From Emiliania huxleyi CCMP1516 (taxonomy: Eukaryota > Haptophyta > Isochrysidales > Noelaerhabdaceae), in NCBI RefSeq assembly GCF_000372725.1, contig NW_005200690.1, forward strand, positions 824,058 to 888,057: a stretch of DNA of 64,000 nucleotides, written 5' to 3'. Below the pieces are notes generated by a model. That model worked only from the letters and a program-made list of their open reading frames with translations, was not told where the DNA came from and ran no database searches. Below are positions 50,988 to 61,446 of this stretch, piece after piece. The translations under genes and the position numbers were made by a program. Every line of letters starts with the position of its first letter. Positions within the stretch are counted from its first letter, which is position 1.

Positions 50988-51290
50988 CAGAGCCTGACAG
51001 CACCCCGACAGCACCACCTGACAGCACCTGACAGCAACAGCCCAACGTCTGACAGCAGCAGCAGCCTGACAGCTCTGACAGCTCCGACAGCGTCTGACAG
51101 CAACACCTAACAGCTCTGACAGCACCCGACAGCTACAGAGCCCCTCTGATGTCAGACACGCACCCGACAGCACCCGACAGCACTGACAGCACCCGACAGC
51201 TGGTCTGACAGAGGCACCTGACAGTGCCTGACAGCTGCCCGACAGCCCGACAGATCACCTGACAGCACCTGACAGCCTGACAGCCAGGGC
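50988..51290 (+). repeat. CTGACAGC/CCGACAGC tandem array 2
   Basis: Continuation of the motif of array 1 on the other side of the short ORF, same strand orientation, with CACCTGACAGCACC sub-units. Confidence 0.9.
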
Positions 51291-51639
51291 TCAGAACAGC
51301 TGCGGCCGCGATGGCGGAGTCGGCCGCGGTTCGAGCGAACAGCTTTCTTGAGAGATGAGGTCTTGCTCTTGGACTTGGTTTGCTGCCCGCGTCGTCACTT
51401 CGCTCGACGCATCGACGCGGCGGGCGCGGAGCAGAGCTTCACGAGCGAGGCCGACGTGGGCTACCTGTCTGTACGTCTACGGAGATGGGCCCTCCCACGG
51501 CGGTTGGGCTGAACAAGCTTTTCCTCTCGCACCCCGTCTCCTTTCCTTTCCTTTTTTCTCTACAGCACCCTCTCTTTTCGTCTCTAATTTCCCGGGGAAA
51601 CCATCAAATTTTCCGGGCTCTGAGCCGAGTCTGAGGCTG

Positions 51640-51770
51640 GTTTGGGCCCAAAATCAGCCAAATCGGCAAAATACCGGGTATTTTGCGGGTATACCTGGAA
51701 AAACCCCGGGTATACCTGGACAATACCCTGCGACCGCCTGGGTATCGTGCCGATTTCCTCAATTTTCCCA
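51640..51770 (+). repeat. CGGGTATACCTGGA short repeats upstream of a membrane-protein gene
   Basis: GGGTATACCTGGA occurs twice with CCGGGTATTTTGCGGGTAT and CAATACCCTG around it, a cluster of small palindromic GGTATACC units. They lie 220-350 bp upstream of the ATG at 51989. Confidence 0.55.
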
Positions 51771-51988
51771 CAGATTTTGCGCTGATGAGTCGCTGAGCTG
51801 TCGGTCGAGGTGCTGGCGCCCGACACACTGGTACTGTTTGTCCTCGAAGCCGCTGAAACGCAAACATACTTGAATGTGAACGCTGAAAAAAGAAATTGCA
51901 CAGGCCCTTACGAGCACTCTGCTCCCATCCCTCCCTTGTCTTGCATGTTTTCTTTCTTTCTTTCTGGGCCACCCAAACCGCCACGCCC

Positions 51989-53524
51989 ATGTTGCGCGCC
52001 GGCCCACTTTTGACTCTCATCGTTCTCGTCCGGGGCTCGGCCGCCGCGAGCGGCCCCACTCCCACTCTCATCGCGGGCGACGCCCGCGGCTCGGACTCCG
52101 TCCAGCACGCCGACATCCAACTCGACGTGACAGATGGGAGAGGTCGCGCGCTGCTGGCGCCTCCTACATTCGGCACGCTGATTGGACGCAAGGCCGGCCA
52201 GACGATGCAGATCTTTGCGTACTCGAGCGACACGTCCACGAACGGGAAGTACGGCACGCTCATCGACGCGGACACCGCCCTTCGCTGGCTCACAGTCGAG
52301 GTCGCCTTTGCCAACGGCGAGATCGAGAGCGTCGCCGCCGAGTACGGCCTCACTGCGACTATCGCCACAAACAAGAAGTCTGTCAGCGTCAGCGACTTGA
52401 CTGGCTCGGGCGACACCTACCCCGCCGGCCTCGCCATGACTGTCACCTTCACCCCCGAGACGGACATGAGCAGCGTGTTCATCGACTTCTCGTCGAGCAC
52501 TACGTCTACCGCGGTCCTCCACAAAGACTTTTCCGCGCACCCCACCGTCTCCGTCTCGTGGACCTCGACGCCCCGTGTGGCGACCGTCGTGCAGGACAAG
52601 AGCAACAACCTCTACCTGTTCGCCTCTCCCAACACGCCCACCGACGGCCGGGCCTCGACCATCGAGATTGCGCTCACGGACGCCTTTGCCAAGAGCGACA
52701 TCACCTCCCTTCTCAAAGGCATGACGCCGCAAGTTGGCAGCGGCTTCTTTGGTCTCGGCTTCCTCGACGGCGTGTCGAAGCTCCCCGACGGCGAGGCGAT
52801 CGCTGTCACGTCTCGGCCCCTCTTGGACATCGATGTGGACTCCCGGAGGGACGCGGTCGTCGCGTCTCCCGCCGCCCCGGCATTCGACGCGCTCATCTTT
52901 GTCATCGGGGCGGCCTTCTTTGACCCGTGCGGCACGTGCAACGCAATCGTCAAAAAGACTGGCAAAAGGCCCCCATCGTACGGAAACCCGTGCCTGCCTG
53001 GCGACCCGACGAAAACCTACAAGGACGGCCCCAAATCCACCGACGACCTCGTCCAGGAGACCACCGAGTGCTACACGGACATTGCAGACGAGAGTCCGGT
53101 GCGCCGCTGCGTCTTTCACGAGGCTGGCACCTCGTACTACGATCCCAATACTGACCGAGCTGCGACGTGCCTGGTGCTGCCCCCGTCGCCGCCCCCTGTG
53201 TTTCCGTCGCCGCCACCGCCACCGCCAAAACTGCAACCGCCGCCGCCGTCCGGCTCGCCCTCGCCGCCGCCCCTCTCACCCTCGCCGCCGCCCCCCTCCA
53301 CTCCGGTGTCGGCACTCGTGGCGGAGGCCCGCGGCGGAGGCAGCGCGGGAACGTGGGTCGGCGTCACTATCGGCCTCATCCTCGCGCTGGCCCTGGCCGG
53401 GCTACTGCTGAGGGCGCGGAAGCCGCGGTACCCCCCCCTCACACACTCCACAACCGATGCCATCAGCCGCACGTCCTCTCCGCTCTTTGAGATGTTGCCA
53501 AGGCTGCCCACTGCCCGTTCTTGA
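51989..53524 (+). CDS. Type I membrane protein with Pro-rich stalk
   Basis: A 511-residue single-exon frame. MLRAGPLLTLIVLVRGSAAA is a signal peptide. The ectodomain (about 390 residues) is Thr/Ser/Asp-rich with beta-like sequence (ADTALRWLTVEVAFANGEIE, LAMTVTFTPETDMSSVFIDF, NNLYLFASPN) and a Cys cluster (FDPCGTCNAIVKKTG, NPCLPGD, TECYTD, RRCVFHEAGTSYYDP). A stalk of PPSPPPVFPSPPPPPP type, as in algal hydroxyproline-rich wall proteins, leads to one transmembrane helix (WVGVTIGLILALALAGLLL) and a short basic tail. A cell-surface or scale-associated role is inferred. No named domain. Confidence 0.75.
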   Translation: MLRAGPLLTLIVLVRGSAAASGPTPTLIAGDARGSDSVQHADIQLDVTDGRGRALLAPPTFGTLIGRKAGQTMQIFAYSSDTSTNGKYGTLIDADTALRWLTVEVAFANGEIESVAAEYGLTATIATNKKSVSVSDLTGSGDTYPAGLAMTVTFTPETDMSSVFIDFSSSTTSTAVLHKDFSAHPTVSVSWTSTPRVATVVQDKSNNLYLFASPNTPTDGRASTIEIALTDAFAKSDITSLLKGMTPQVGSGFFGLGFLDGVSKLPDGEAIAVTSRPLLDIDVDSRRDAVVASPAAPAFDALIFVIGAAFFDPCGTCNAIVKKTGKRPPSYGNPCLPGDPTKTYKDGPKSTDDLVQETTECYTDIADESPVRRCVFHEAGTSYYDPNTDRAATCLVLPPSPPPVFPSPPPPPPKLQPPPPSGSPSPPPLSPSPPPPSTPVSALVAEARGGGSAGTWVGVTIGLILALALAGLLLRARKPRYPPLTHSTTDAISRTSSPLFEMLPRLPTARS

Positions 53525-54621
53525 TCGGCGGCGTGCCTAGCTGTGCGGTTGGCTTGCTCAGCGGCCAGGATTTTAGTCTTCTCTGCTTTCGGGAACGCGT
53601 GCGGCGGCCGGTGCGCGGTGGGTCGTGGGGGGGAAGCGACGGCTCGAGATCGATGGATGGCTTGCCGTGTGCCCCCGTCCACTCGGCGGGCTCGCAGCTG
53701 CCTCTGGAAGGCACCGACATGTACCTTTTTGCGCAAAATGGTCAAATCAAGGTTGTGTGTAAACGCGCACTGACACCACTGTGCACCAGGCCACCACACT
53801 TGAAAAAAAATTCTTAGCCGGAAAAACCTCCCTTCCTCTCCCTATCCTCTCTTGGAGCTCTAGAATCCACACCCCCCTGCCCCGGGATCGCGTACAAGCT
53901 GTGGCTACCGTAGGCGCTAGGCCACACTATAGCCTCTAGCGTGTCGCTGGGGGTTCCCTGCCCCCTAGATGGGAAGCTGGCCGCTGATCCGAAGACCGAC
54001 TGCACCCGGGCGCCTAGATATACTCTCAAAAGGTGAGCGAGGGTGAAGTTACGCCTTAAATGCCTGTCTCTCTACTGTGGACCTTACTCCATGCTCGGTG
54101 CCTCCCAAGGGGGGGGGGGGGACGTGAGGGGGGGGTTTGCGTTTGGGCTGCGTTCGGGGGTGGTTTGTCTTCGAACAGTGTCGGACACACCCAAACGGTT
54201 TCGGTTTTCCTCCTTGGTGCCCCGAGTAGAGCGCGATCTCCCCTGGAGTCTGTCGCACCCGTTCTGTCTAAGCTCGAAGTTCAACCTTCCAGTTGATCCT
54301 TATCGGACTGGTGAGGTCTGCCTAGCCGTTGTAGTGACTAGTGTGGTGCCTGGGGTGCGCCTGCGTCGGTGCTACACACACTCGGCAGGACGCTGCTGCA
54401 GGGCTGGGCATCTAGGTCGTCGCTACAGGTCAGTGCGTCGGGGCTTTTCCGGTGTATATTTGTATCTGGATAGCAGGAATATGTTTGTCTCGCGCTGATG
54501 TTTTTCTTTTTTGGCAGTAAATGAAATAAGTTTTTGGAGTACGTGCCAAAGAATGTATTTTTTTGTATCTGTGTTAGTGCCAGTGCAGTGTTTGCGAGTG
54601 GGTTTTGGTCGACCGTGGCGA
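53525..54621. other. Intergenic, no supported gene
   Basis: It includes an A-run at 53803-53812, a G-run at 54110-54121 and no conserved frame. I looked for rRNA or tRNA cores and saw none. Confidence 0.4.
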
Positions 54622-55050
54622 ATGCGTGCCTGGCTGGCGGCGGCAGCCACGTGCGCACGCCCGAGGTCTCCTCGAGCCGCATCTGCTGAGCGGGATGGGG
54701 ACGCTGGGGAGCGACATGTCTGGTCCTTTGGCGTGGCGGGCTTTGGTTTTGCGGCCGCGTACCTCACGCAGGGTTCCGAGGCGGTCTCGTTTGACGACTC
54801 AGAGTCGGAGTCGGAGTGCTTCTCCGACGACGCCGAGCCGCGGAGAAGCAAGGTCGCGCGCGCTGGCCGCTGCAGCCGGCCCAGCGAGGACGACGCGTGG
54901 ATCAAGGACGACCCGTTCATCGAGGATCAATTCCTAGTAAATGAGACACCAAGAAAGAGGTATCAGGCTTCGGGGCCGGGGAGCTATGAAGTGCGATCAA
55001 CCCCCCATGGGCAGCCCTTTCTTTCTAGTCATATTCTAGATTCTAGTTGA
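54622..55050 (+). CDS. Small hypothetical protein, acidic middle
   Basis: A 142-residue frame from ATG 54622 (MRAWLAAAATCARPRSPRA). It continues HVWSFGVAGFGFAAAYLTQG, a short hydrophobic patch, then VSFDDSESESECFSDDAEP (casein-kinase-like acidic Ser) and DDPFIEDQFLVNETPRKRYQ. The leader may be a transit peptide. No family. It could be a partial gene. Confidence 0.4.
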   Translation: MRAWLAAAATCARPRSPRAASAERDGDAGERHVWSFGVAGFGFAAAYLTQGSEAVSFDDSESESECFSDDAEPRRSKVARAGRCSRPSEDDAWIKDDPFIEDQFLVNETPRKRYQASGPGSYEVRSTPHGQPFLSSHILDSS

Positions 55051-55473
55051 TGAATTGAGACTCGTCCCAGTGGACGTGTCGATTTCCGACGTCCCCCCTC
55101 GTCCCTGTCAAAGTGTGCGTGACGTCCGAACCTTTGTCAAGGCTAGAGAGTAGAGACGCTGGGATACATGAGTGAGCACGGAGCAGGCCTCTCCCTCCCG
55201 GCCCTACTTGGTTTGCCGGCTTTGCTTCTACTTGGAACCGCCACATATACGCGTCCGCATCGTAGCTGCTAGTTAGATAGATAGAAAGGTAGGTAGGTAG
55301 AAAGGTCGATGCGTCTCTTTCTTTCTTCATAATCGGAGAAAAAACATCGTTGCCGCGCCTCGGCTTTGGCCGTTGTTGTCGGCCCCCGGCCTTTAGCTGG
55401 CGTCCGGCCTCGCCCTCCATTTACAGGCCTCGGCTGTCCACACCCGTCGACGCAGTCGAGCCAGGGCCCTTCG

Positions 55474-58400
55474 ATGCAGTCCTTCATCGACTCTTACGCG
55501 GAGGTTGGCGAACGCGCCGAGCTCCTGCACAGTCACGCCATTCGGTGGCAGGCGGCGCTGGAGGACGCGGTCTCGCCATGCATGGATGCTGCAAGTCAGA
55601 CGGCGCCTCTCGAGCGGAGAAATGCCTGCTGCCAGTGTGGCGACGGCTCGGCGGTGGGCGGATTGCCGTCGGCGGTCGCAGCCGAAGCCGCGGCGACAGC
55701 TGCAGCAGGGCGCGCGGCGGCGGCGGCACGATCTGAAGCTGCTGCGCTGCGGCTGCAGGGCGCTGCCCTGCGTCGCGCCGCGAGCGAGGCGCGTGCTGCC
55801 CTGGCGGCCGATCGGGCGGCGGCGACGCTGCAGACAGCGGCGCGCAGAGAGCGCCTCAACCTCACGAAGCGGGAGGCTGCGGCCGCCAGGGCGGCGGAGG
55901 AGCGGGAAGCCGCCGCCGCGAGGACGGCGGAGGAGCGACTAGCAGCGGCGGAGGAGCGGGTGGCTGCTGCGGCACTGGCGGCAGAGGAGAGGGAGGCTGC
56001 AGTCGCCAGGCTGGCGGCGGAGGAGCGGGAAGCCGCCGCCACCGCAGGCGTCCGCTGCGAGACGCTCGAGGCGGCGCTTCTGATGAGCGTGGTGCGGTCG
56101 CGGCGGGAGCGCGCTGCGTGCAGGCTGCAGGCCGCTGTCCGCGCGTGCCGCGCGAACTGGGCCGTGCTCGGTTTGGCCGAGGCGGCACGCGCTGCGGCGG
56201 AGTCTTCGGCTACAGCGCAAGAGTCTGCAGCGTGCCTCGTGTCCGCCGCGGTGGGCCGGTCCGCCGCAGCGGAGACGGTGGCGGCGAGCGCCCTGGCACA
56301 AGCCTCGGGCGCCGAGGCGGCTGCTGAGGCGGCTGAGCAGCGACTGGCGGCGGCGGAGGAGCGGATTGCTGCGGCGGTGGCGGCGGCAGCGGAGAAGGAG
56401 GCTGCAGTCGCTAGGGCGGCGGAGGAGCGGGAAGCCGCCGCGGCGAGGACGGCGGAGGAGCGACTAGCGGCGGTGGAGGAGCAGGCTGCTGCGGCGGTGG
56501 CGGCGGCGGAGGAGAGGGAGGCTGCAGTCGCTAGGGCGGCGGAGGAGCGGGAAGCCGCCGCGGCGAGGACGGCGGAGGAGCGACTAGCGGCGGTGGAGGA
56601 GCAGGCTGCTGCGGCGGTGGCGGCGGCGGAGGAGAGGGAGGCTGCAGTCGCTAGGGCGGCGGAGGAGCGGGCTGCTGCTGCGGCGGCAGCGAGCTGCCGG
56701 GAGGGGGAGCAAGCAGAGGTGGCGTTGGCGGCGGCGCGGGCCGAGGCGGAAGCAGCTGCGGCGCGAGAGGCGGAGCGAGTGGCCGCGGCGGTGGCCGCTG
56801 CGGAGCAGGCCACGCTGGGGGCGCGGAAGCGCGCGGCGGCGGCAGAAGCCGAGCTGGCCGAGGCTCGCGCGGGGTCGCATTGCGCTCGAGTCGAGGCGTC
56901 CGCGTTGCGGCTGGCACTCGGGCGTGTGACGCGCGCGGCGGCGGCGCTCAGGCTGCAGGGCGCGTGGCGGCGAGTCGCGAGGCGGCGGCCGTCGGTGGTG
57001 GCCGTGGCGTGCGAGGCGTCAATCGAGGACGGGCCTGGACAAGCCCAGGCTGGCTCCACGACCGCGGCGGCGGCGGTGGACGCGGCGGCCCGGCCGGTTG
57101 CAACGAGTGGCACGTCCTGCTCGCCGCCCGCGTCGCCGCGAGCAAGGGCACACCTGCGCGCCCTGCTCTCGCAGGCCGCCGCCAGCCACACAGCCACCCC
57201 CACGTGCTCACCCACCACGCGCACCGGACGCGTCCGCTCCAGCCGCCGCGGGGCGCTCCTAGCCTCTCCTCGGGTGGGGAGCTGTGGGGGGAGAGCCCAC
57301 AAATGCCGCCCCACCACACCAGCGCGCGGAGAGGGCCCCCCTTTGCCTCCCCCCGCAGGCCGCCGCGGCGAGCCCCGGCGAGGTGCGGCGAGCCCTCGAC
57401 TGCGTCCGCCTCGCAGAGGAGGGGATAGAGCCGGCGCACGCGCCGCTTGCAGCATGCGCCGCCGCGGCCGTCTGCGCCGCGAGCGACCAGGGCGTCGGGG
57501 GGTGTCCGCTTCGAGAGGCGCTGCCTCAGAGCGAGCCTGCGCCGCTGGAGCCCGAGTGGCTGACGCAGGCGTCGGACGAGCTGCGCGCCTCGCCGGTGCT
57601 TTCCTCAGGCACGGGCGAGGCTGCGGCGGCGCTGGGCGCGGTAGCGGAGGTGGAGCCGTTGGCGGTGGAGGCGGTGGAGGCGCAGGCGGCGGCGGAGGCG
57701 GCGGCCGCGGCGAGGGGGCGAGACGCACTCGCGGCGCTACTTAACTAATTATTTGACTAATTAATTAATTAGGCGAGGGGGCGAGACGCACTCGCGGCGC
57801 TCGCGTCCGAGGTGGTGGCGGTGCGCGAGGAGGCAGAGGCGGAGGTGGGACGCGGCGAGGGGCCGAAGCCGGCCACGTCCACGACACGTCCGTGACATGT
57901 CCGTGGCACATCCAGGTGGACGCGGCGAGGGCCGAGGCGGCGTCACTCGCCCTCGAGCTCGACTTGTGTCGCGTCGAGCTCGGGAGCGCCCGAAGGCGGC
58001 GCGGCGGCGCGGTTGCTGCCCTGGCCAGGACACGTCCATGACTTGTCCGAGGCATGTCCGACAGACGCGCCGACGCGGCGTCGCGTCACGCCGCGGTCGC
58101 CTCGTCGCGCGCCTCGCCGCGCGGGCGGTCGGTGCCCCCTTCGCCGCTCTCGTGCTGTCCGGCGGCGGGTGCGCTCTCGTGCTCCTCTCCGGCGGCGGCG
58201 GCGCTCTCACACTCTTTGGCGGCCAAGGCGGCCTCGCCCGCGTCGGCGGCAAGGCAGCCTTCCGACGGCCTGCCCGCACGAGGCGCGAGGCACTCGCCCG
58301 TTCGCCTCTTTGACGACTCGGACCGCCCCCACCGCGCCCGGAAGGGCAGTGCCCAGCCTGACCAGCCGCTCTTCGTGCCCCGCCGCACTCCCCGCACGAC

Positions 58401-59280
58401 GTGCTCCGCCTCTGGTCCCGGGATGCTCCGCGACACGACGACGGTGACGCGACGCCACCTCCTGAGCGCAGTCGGCTGTGAGGATCCTAGGCGTCTCCCC
58501 GCCTGCGTCGAGCGGCGATGCCGCCGGCCGCGGCCCAGCAGCGACGCCGCTGACCGCCATCGAGCCCCGCCGCCGCGGCTGCCCTCCCGCGGCGTCGCAA
58601 GGCGTGGCCTTCCCGTCCCTCTCTCCGGCCACGTCCCTCCCCGCCCCTTCCCCGGGCGCGGCGCTCTCCACGACCGAGGGGGCGGCCGAGGGCGAGGAGG
58701 CGCCTCCACGTCCAGCGCCCATGGACATGCCGATGAGCCCAAAGGCAAGGCACGCCAAGCCGGCGGCGGAGGAGCGGCTGCTGCAGCAGCGGGTCGCCTC
58801 AGACCGCCCTCGCGCCGCCAGTCCCTCAGTCACACCGTTACTTTGAGCCGCTCCTATCAGGTCGCATCTGTTGAGGCGGTGCTTCACGGGGTGAGGCACG
58901 CGGTGGCGCGCTCGCTGCGGAGCGTCAACGCCGCCGCGGGGCGGCCCTCACGCGCCAGCTGGAGCGGCGCGGCGCGCGGTGTCGACGCGGCGCGCGACGA
59001 GGTTTCAGCGATGACGGCCGCGTGCGAGGAGTGGGCGGCCGTCCTCTGCCAGCGGCCGACGACCGCCGATGTTGGCGCCGAGCCAAGCGGGCCCGTTCGG
59101 TCGGAGCCGGCGCGGGGTATCGGCCTCGCCGTGAAGGGGGCCGAGGCCGGCGCTGGCGCGCAGGCAGCCGGCACGACCGACGAGGTGCTCTGGGGCCACC
59201 TGTTCGAGCGCGCCAGGGCGTTGCAGCACGCAATGCGCACGCTCTCGGCAGAGGTGGATGCGCTTTGCGAGGGCACGTGA
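55474..59280 (+). CDS. Large IQ-motif, Ala-rich coiled-coil protein
   Basis: ATG 55474 (MQSFIDSYAEVGERAELLHS). Exons 55474-57174, 57359-57709, 57773-57844 and 57916 to about 58011 keep phase; the remainder to the stop at 59280 (AMRTLSAEVDALCEGT) is less certain and probably has one or two more introns near 58480 and 58840. Exon 1 encodes a long Ala/Glu/Arg helix of AAEEREAAAARTAEERLAA type, very likely a coiled coil. IQ-like calmodulin-binding motifs appear as AALRLQGAALRRAAS, AACRLQAAVRACRANW and AALRLQGAWRRVARRR. A cytoskeletal or centrosomal scaffold role is inferred. A perfect 120-bp tandem duplication lies at 56401-56640. Three introns have flanking repeats. Confidence 0.7.
56401..56640 (+). 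repeat. Perfect 120-bp coding tandem duplication
   Basis: 56401-56520 and 56521-56640 are identical, each encoding a 40-residue unit that starts AAVARAAEEREAAAA; a third partial unit follows. Perfect identity points to a recent duplication (or assembly expansion). Confidence 0.95.
57175..57358 (+). mobile_element. Intron with 13-nt exact flanking repeat
   Basis: A 184-nt GC-AG intron joining RALLSQ to AAAASPGEV. CGCAGGCCGCCGC is exact at 57170-57182 and 57354-57366. The interior has CACACAGCCACCCCCACGTG, a possible remnant of the CA type. Confidence 0.6.
57710..57772 (+). mobile_element. 63-nt intron with 30-nt exact duplication and AT-only core
   Basis: The 30-bp GGCGAGGGGGCGAGACGCAC TCGCGGCGCT block is exact at 57709-57738 and 57772-57801. 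Between them is the AT-rich ACTTAACTAATTATTTGACT AATTAATTAATTA. Splicing with a GC donor and the TTAG acceptor restores AAARGRDALAALASEVVA in frame. Confidence 0.8.
57845..57915 (+). mobile_element. Introner-like intron, GACACGTCC type
   Basis: A 71-nt GT-AG intron. AGGTGGGACGCGGCGAGGGG and AGGTGGACGCGGCGAGGG flank it (indels only). The core reads CACGACACGTCCGTGACATG and TCCGTGGCACATCCAG. A related core, GACACGTCCATGACTTGTCC, follows at 58018-58037. Confidence 0.65.
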
Positions 59281-59442
59281 GAAAGAAAAGCGTGTGTTTG
59301 TTCACACCATGCAGTGCAAAAAATCTCCGGGGCCGCGCCGCGAATAACAATATGTTATCTGCGACGAGATAGAGATAAAAGCCTAAAGCGCACACGCCCC
59401 AACGGCTCGCGACGGGCACAACACGATCAGCTACGTATCTCC

Positions 59443-59923
59443 CTACTTGCCTCGCTCGGCGTTGTGCTCCTTGATTCGCTTCTTGCTGTACCCGCGCAGC
59501 AGCAGCCGCTGCTCGAAGTACCCGAGCGAGTCGACCCCGTCCCTCTCCGCCCTCTCCAGCAGCTCCTCAAACGGCGGATTCGGCTGATGTCTGCGCGGCG
59601 GGAGACGGGACGGGCAGCGTGAGCGCGAGAGGGTGGGTGCAAGCTCCTTCCGGTGATGCAGCGGTCACACACATTGTCCACAGCCAGTCCGGATACTCCG
59701 AGTCGGGCAGGATCGGCGGGTCCGCGCCGTCCTTCAGTATGTTGGCGCCTCGCACGACGCCGGTCCCCGACGGTGGAGGCGGCGGCGCAGCACCCGCCTT
59801 CTCGGGCGCCTTGGCCTTCTTGGCCAGTGCGCGCACGAGGCGGCCGTCGCCCAGCACAACGCGACCAGCACTCCTAGCTCGGCTCGGCGCGAGCATTCTT
59901 AAAAAAGAAATCGCGCTATGCAT
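59443..59923 (-). CDS. MRPL54: Mitochondrial ribosomal protein mL54
   Basis: Exons 59923-59673 and 59590-59443, GT-AG intron 59591-59672, 132 residues. The N-terminus (MLAPSRARSAGRVVLGDG from the second ATG) is an Arg/Ser-rich mitochondrial presequence. Then AKAPEKAGAAPPPPPSGTG, RGANILKDGADPPILPDSE and YPDWLW, the hallmark of the mL54/L37 family. Exon 2 adds FEELLERAERDGVDSLGYFE and RGYSKKRIKEHNAERGK. It is a component of the mitochondrial large subunit. It is only 40 bp downstream of the GST-like gene on the same strand, so intergenic space is minimal. Confidence 0.85.
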
Positions 59924-59963
59924 CGGCGGGAGTGTCGGGAAGAAGAGTGGGCGATCGCCGTGC

Positions 59964-60605
59964 TCAGCAGGCCACCTCTGGTGTGAACTCGGGGTAGGTG
60001 CCCTTGTACACCGCGTCAAACTTAGGATGGCTCGCACGCTGCTCGCGGATCCACTGCTGCATGGCGGCGACGTCCATGTGCGGCGCGTTCGGCCCGCCGT
60101 ACTTGGGTACCCACTCCTCGTAGGCAGGCCGTGCCTTGCACGCGTCCCACCACTTTGCCGCCACCGGGAAGTGAGGCAGCAGCTCATCCAGCCACAGCGT
60201 GATCGAGGCGCGCTGGAAGAAGGGAACGATCGACACGTCGGCCAAGGAGAAGGCGCCACAGAGGAAGGGGCCACCACTCGCGTCGAGCTGGCTCTCCATG
60301 TGGGTGAGGTGAGACTCAATGCCCTTGCGCAGACTGTGCCACACGTTGTGCTGGACGAACGGATTGTCGTTGTGCTTTGGGCCGATGGTGAGCACCGCGT
60401 CCTCGTAGACTCGCACCCCGAAGTAGCCGAGCAGCAAGTTGGCCATCGCCAGCTCGCGGCCCGTGAAGACGAGCCTCGCGAGCTCGCCCTTGCTGCGGAT
60501 CGCCTCGTCCCAGAGGAACATCGGGATCGATATCCACGGGAAGCACGTACCGAGACTGTCAAAGATGTGATCTACGGCGTCGTCCCCCACAAAGAATCCC
60601 TCCAT
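59964..60605 (-). CDS. Glutathione S-transferase-like protein, C-terminal domain
   Basis: Single-exon frame, 213 residues from ATG 60605. It reads MEGFFVGDDAVDHIFDSLGT, an all-helical body, then MESQLDASGGPFLCGAFSLA followed by DVSIVPFFQRASITLWLDEL, FPVAAKWWDACKARPAYEEW: the GST C-terminal N-capping box (FLCGAFSLADVxxxP) and following helices are clear. The N-terminal thioredoxin fold is short or missing (no obvious catalytic Ser/Tyr/Cys). Either an upstream exon encodes it or this is a GST-C-only protein. The substrate is unknown. Confidence 0.75.
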   Translation of the reverse strand: MEGFFVGDDAVDHIFDSLGTCFPWISIPMFLWDEAIRSKGELARLVFTGRELAMANLLLGYFGVRVYEDAVLTIGPKHNDNPFVQHNVWHSLRKGIESHLTHMESQLDASGGPFLCGAFSLADVSIVPFFQRASITLWLDELLPHFPVAAKWWDACKARPAYEEWVPKYGGPNAPHMDVAAMQQWIREQRASHPKFDAVYKGTYPEFTPEVAC

Positions 60606-60613
60606 CGCGCCGA

Positions 60614-60767
60614 TGTGTGACCTGCGTGCCCTTTGGCGGGTACACCCTTCTCAAGGTGATAGACGGCGAGGGGAGGCCGACGCGGCACCACGCCGATTTC
60701 GTGGAGTACATTGGGGATGTGCCGGTCTGGACGTGGGCGGGCAACGCCACGTCGGGGTACGAGTAGC
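60614..60767 (+). other. Possible gene fragment
   Basis: On the plus strand, immediately upstream of the GST start, a frame reads VTCVPFGGYTLLKVIDGEGR, PTRHHADFVEYIGDVPVWTW, AGNATSGYE and stop. It looks protein-like but lacks an ATG and any upstream exon (the adjacent DNA is coding on the minus strand). It may be a duplicated exon fragment. Confidence 0.3.
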
Positions 60768-61215
60768 TATTCCCGACCGGAGGGAGCTTCGTTGTAAAAT
60801 TCTGTAGGAAGTGAATGCGAAGATTTGGGGGGGGGGGGGGGCGAGCGGCAAGCATTGAGGGGGACGGCGGAAGGCGGCCAATTCGCAATTCGAGCGCGGC
60901 GGCTCTCTTGCGGCGACGCGTCAGGGGGCTGCTCCGGCCGGGCGGGCGGGCGCCTGAGGCCTGAGGTGCATGGGCGACTTCGTGGTAGGAGAGAGCAGGG
61001 CTGCGGGCTCACGTGGCGCACGCGTCGCCGCGCGCGCCGAGCGTACGCTAGTCGCTAGAGTAACGGAGGCTCAGCACACAGCAGGCGGCTCACTGTCAGA
61101 GGGAGACGACACGGAGGCGGAGTCCAGTGTTGTGAAGAGACAGAGCGTGCCGTCGTGGTCAAAACGACGGCGCAAATTCTTTTTCGCGCGCCAGTCCCGT
61201 CCCCGTGTTGACTGT

Positions 61216-61306
61216 TGTGAAAGAAAGAAAGAGAAGACGGCAACAGACAACGTACCCAAGGGAGGGATGGGAGGACGGCACGCCGCCACACACAGCGATT
61301 TTTAAA
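61216..61306 (+). repeat. Dispersed repeat D, copy 2
   Basis: AAAGAAAGAAAGAGAAGACG then CCCAAGGGAGGGATGGGAGG, ACGGCACGCCGCC and GCGATTTTTAAA, matching 43085-43160. It is preceded by AATTCTTTTTCGCGCGCCAG, a reverse piece of the GGGACTGGCGCGC repeat. Confidence 0.8.
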
Positions 61307-61446
61307 TACTTGGGTGACGAGCTCAAAATGACGAGCTGAACAATCACGGTTTCGTTGATTTCGGAATTAGGGTGGGTCCTCTGGTGTGTTCGATTTTGGA
61401 AGGATCGAGAGTCCGAGCAAGCCGCCCTGTCCTTGCCCCTTTTGCC

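Noticed and set aside
49955..51290. CRISPR array
   Set aside because: TGACAGC units are 7-8 nt with irregular spacing and no constant-length spacers, and the genome is eukaryotic.
53525..54621. Structured RNA gene near 54200-54350
   Set aside because: I checked for rRNA-like and tRNA-like cores (T-loop GTTCRANYC, anticodon stems) and found no consistent cloverleaf or conserved block.
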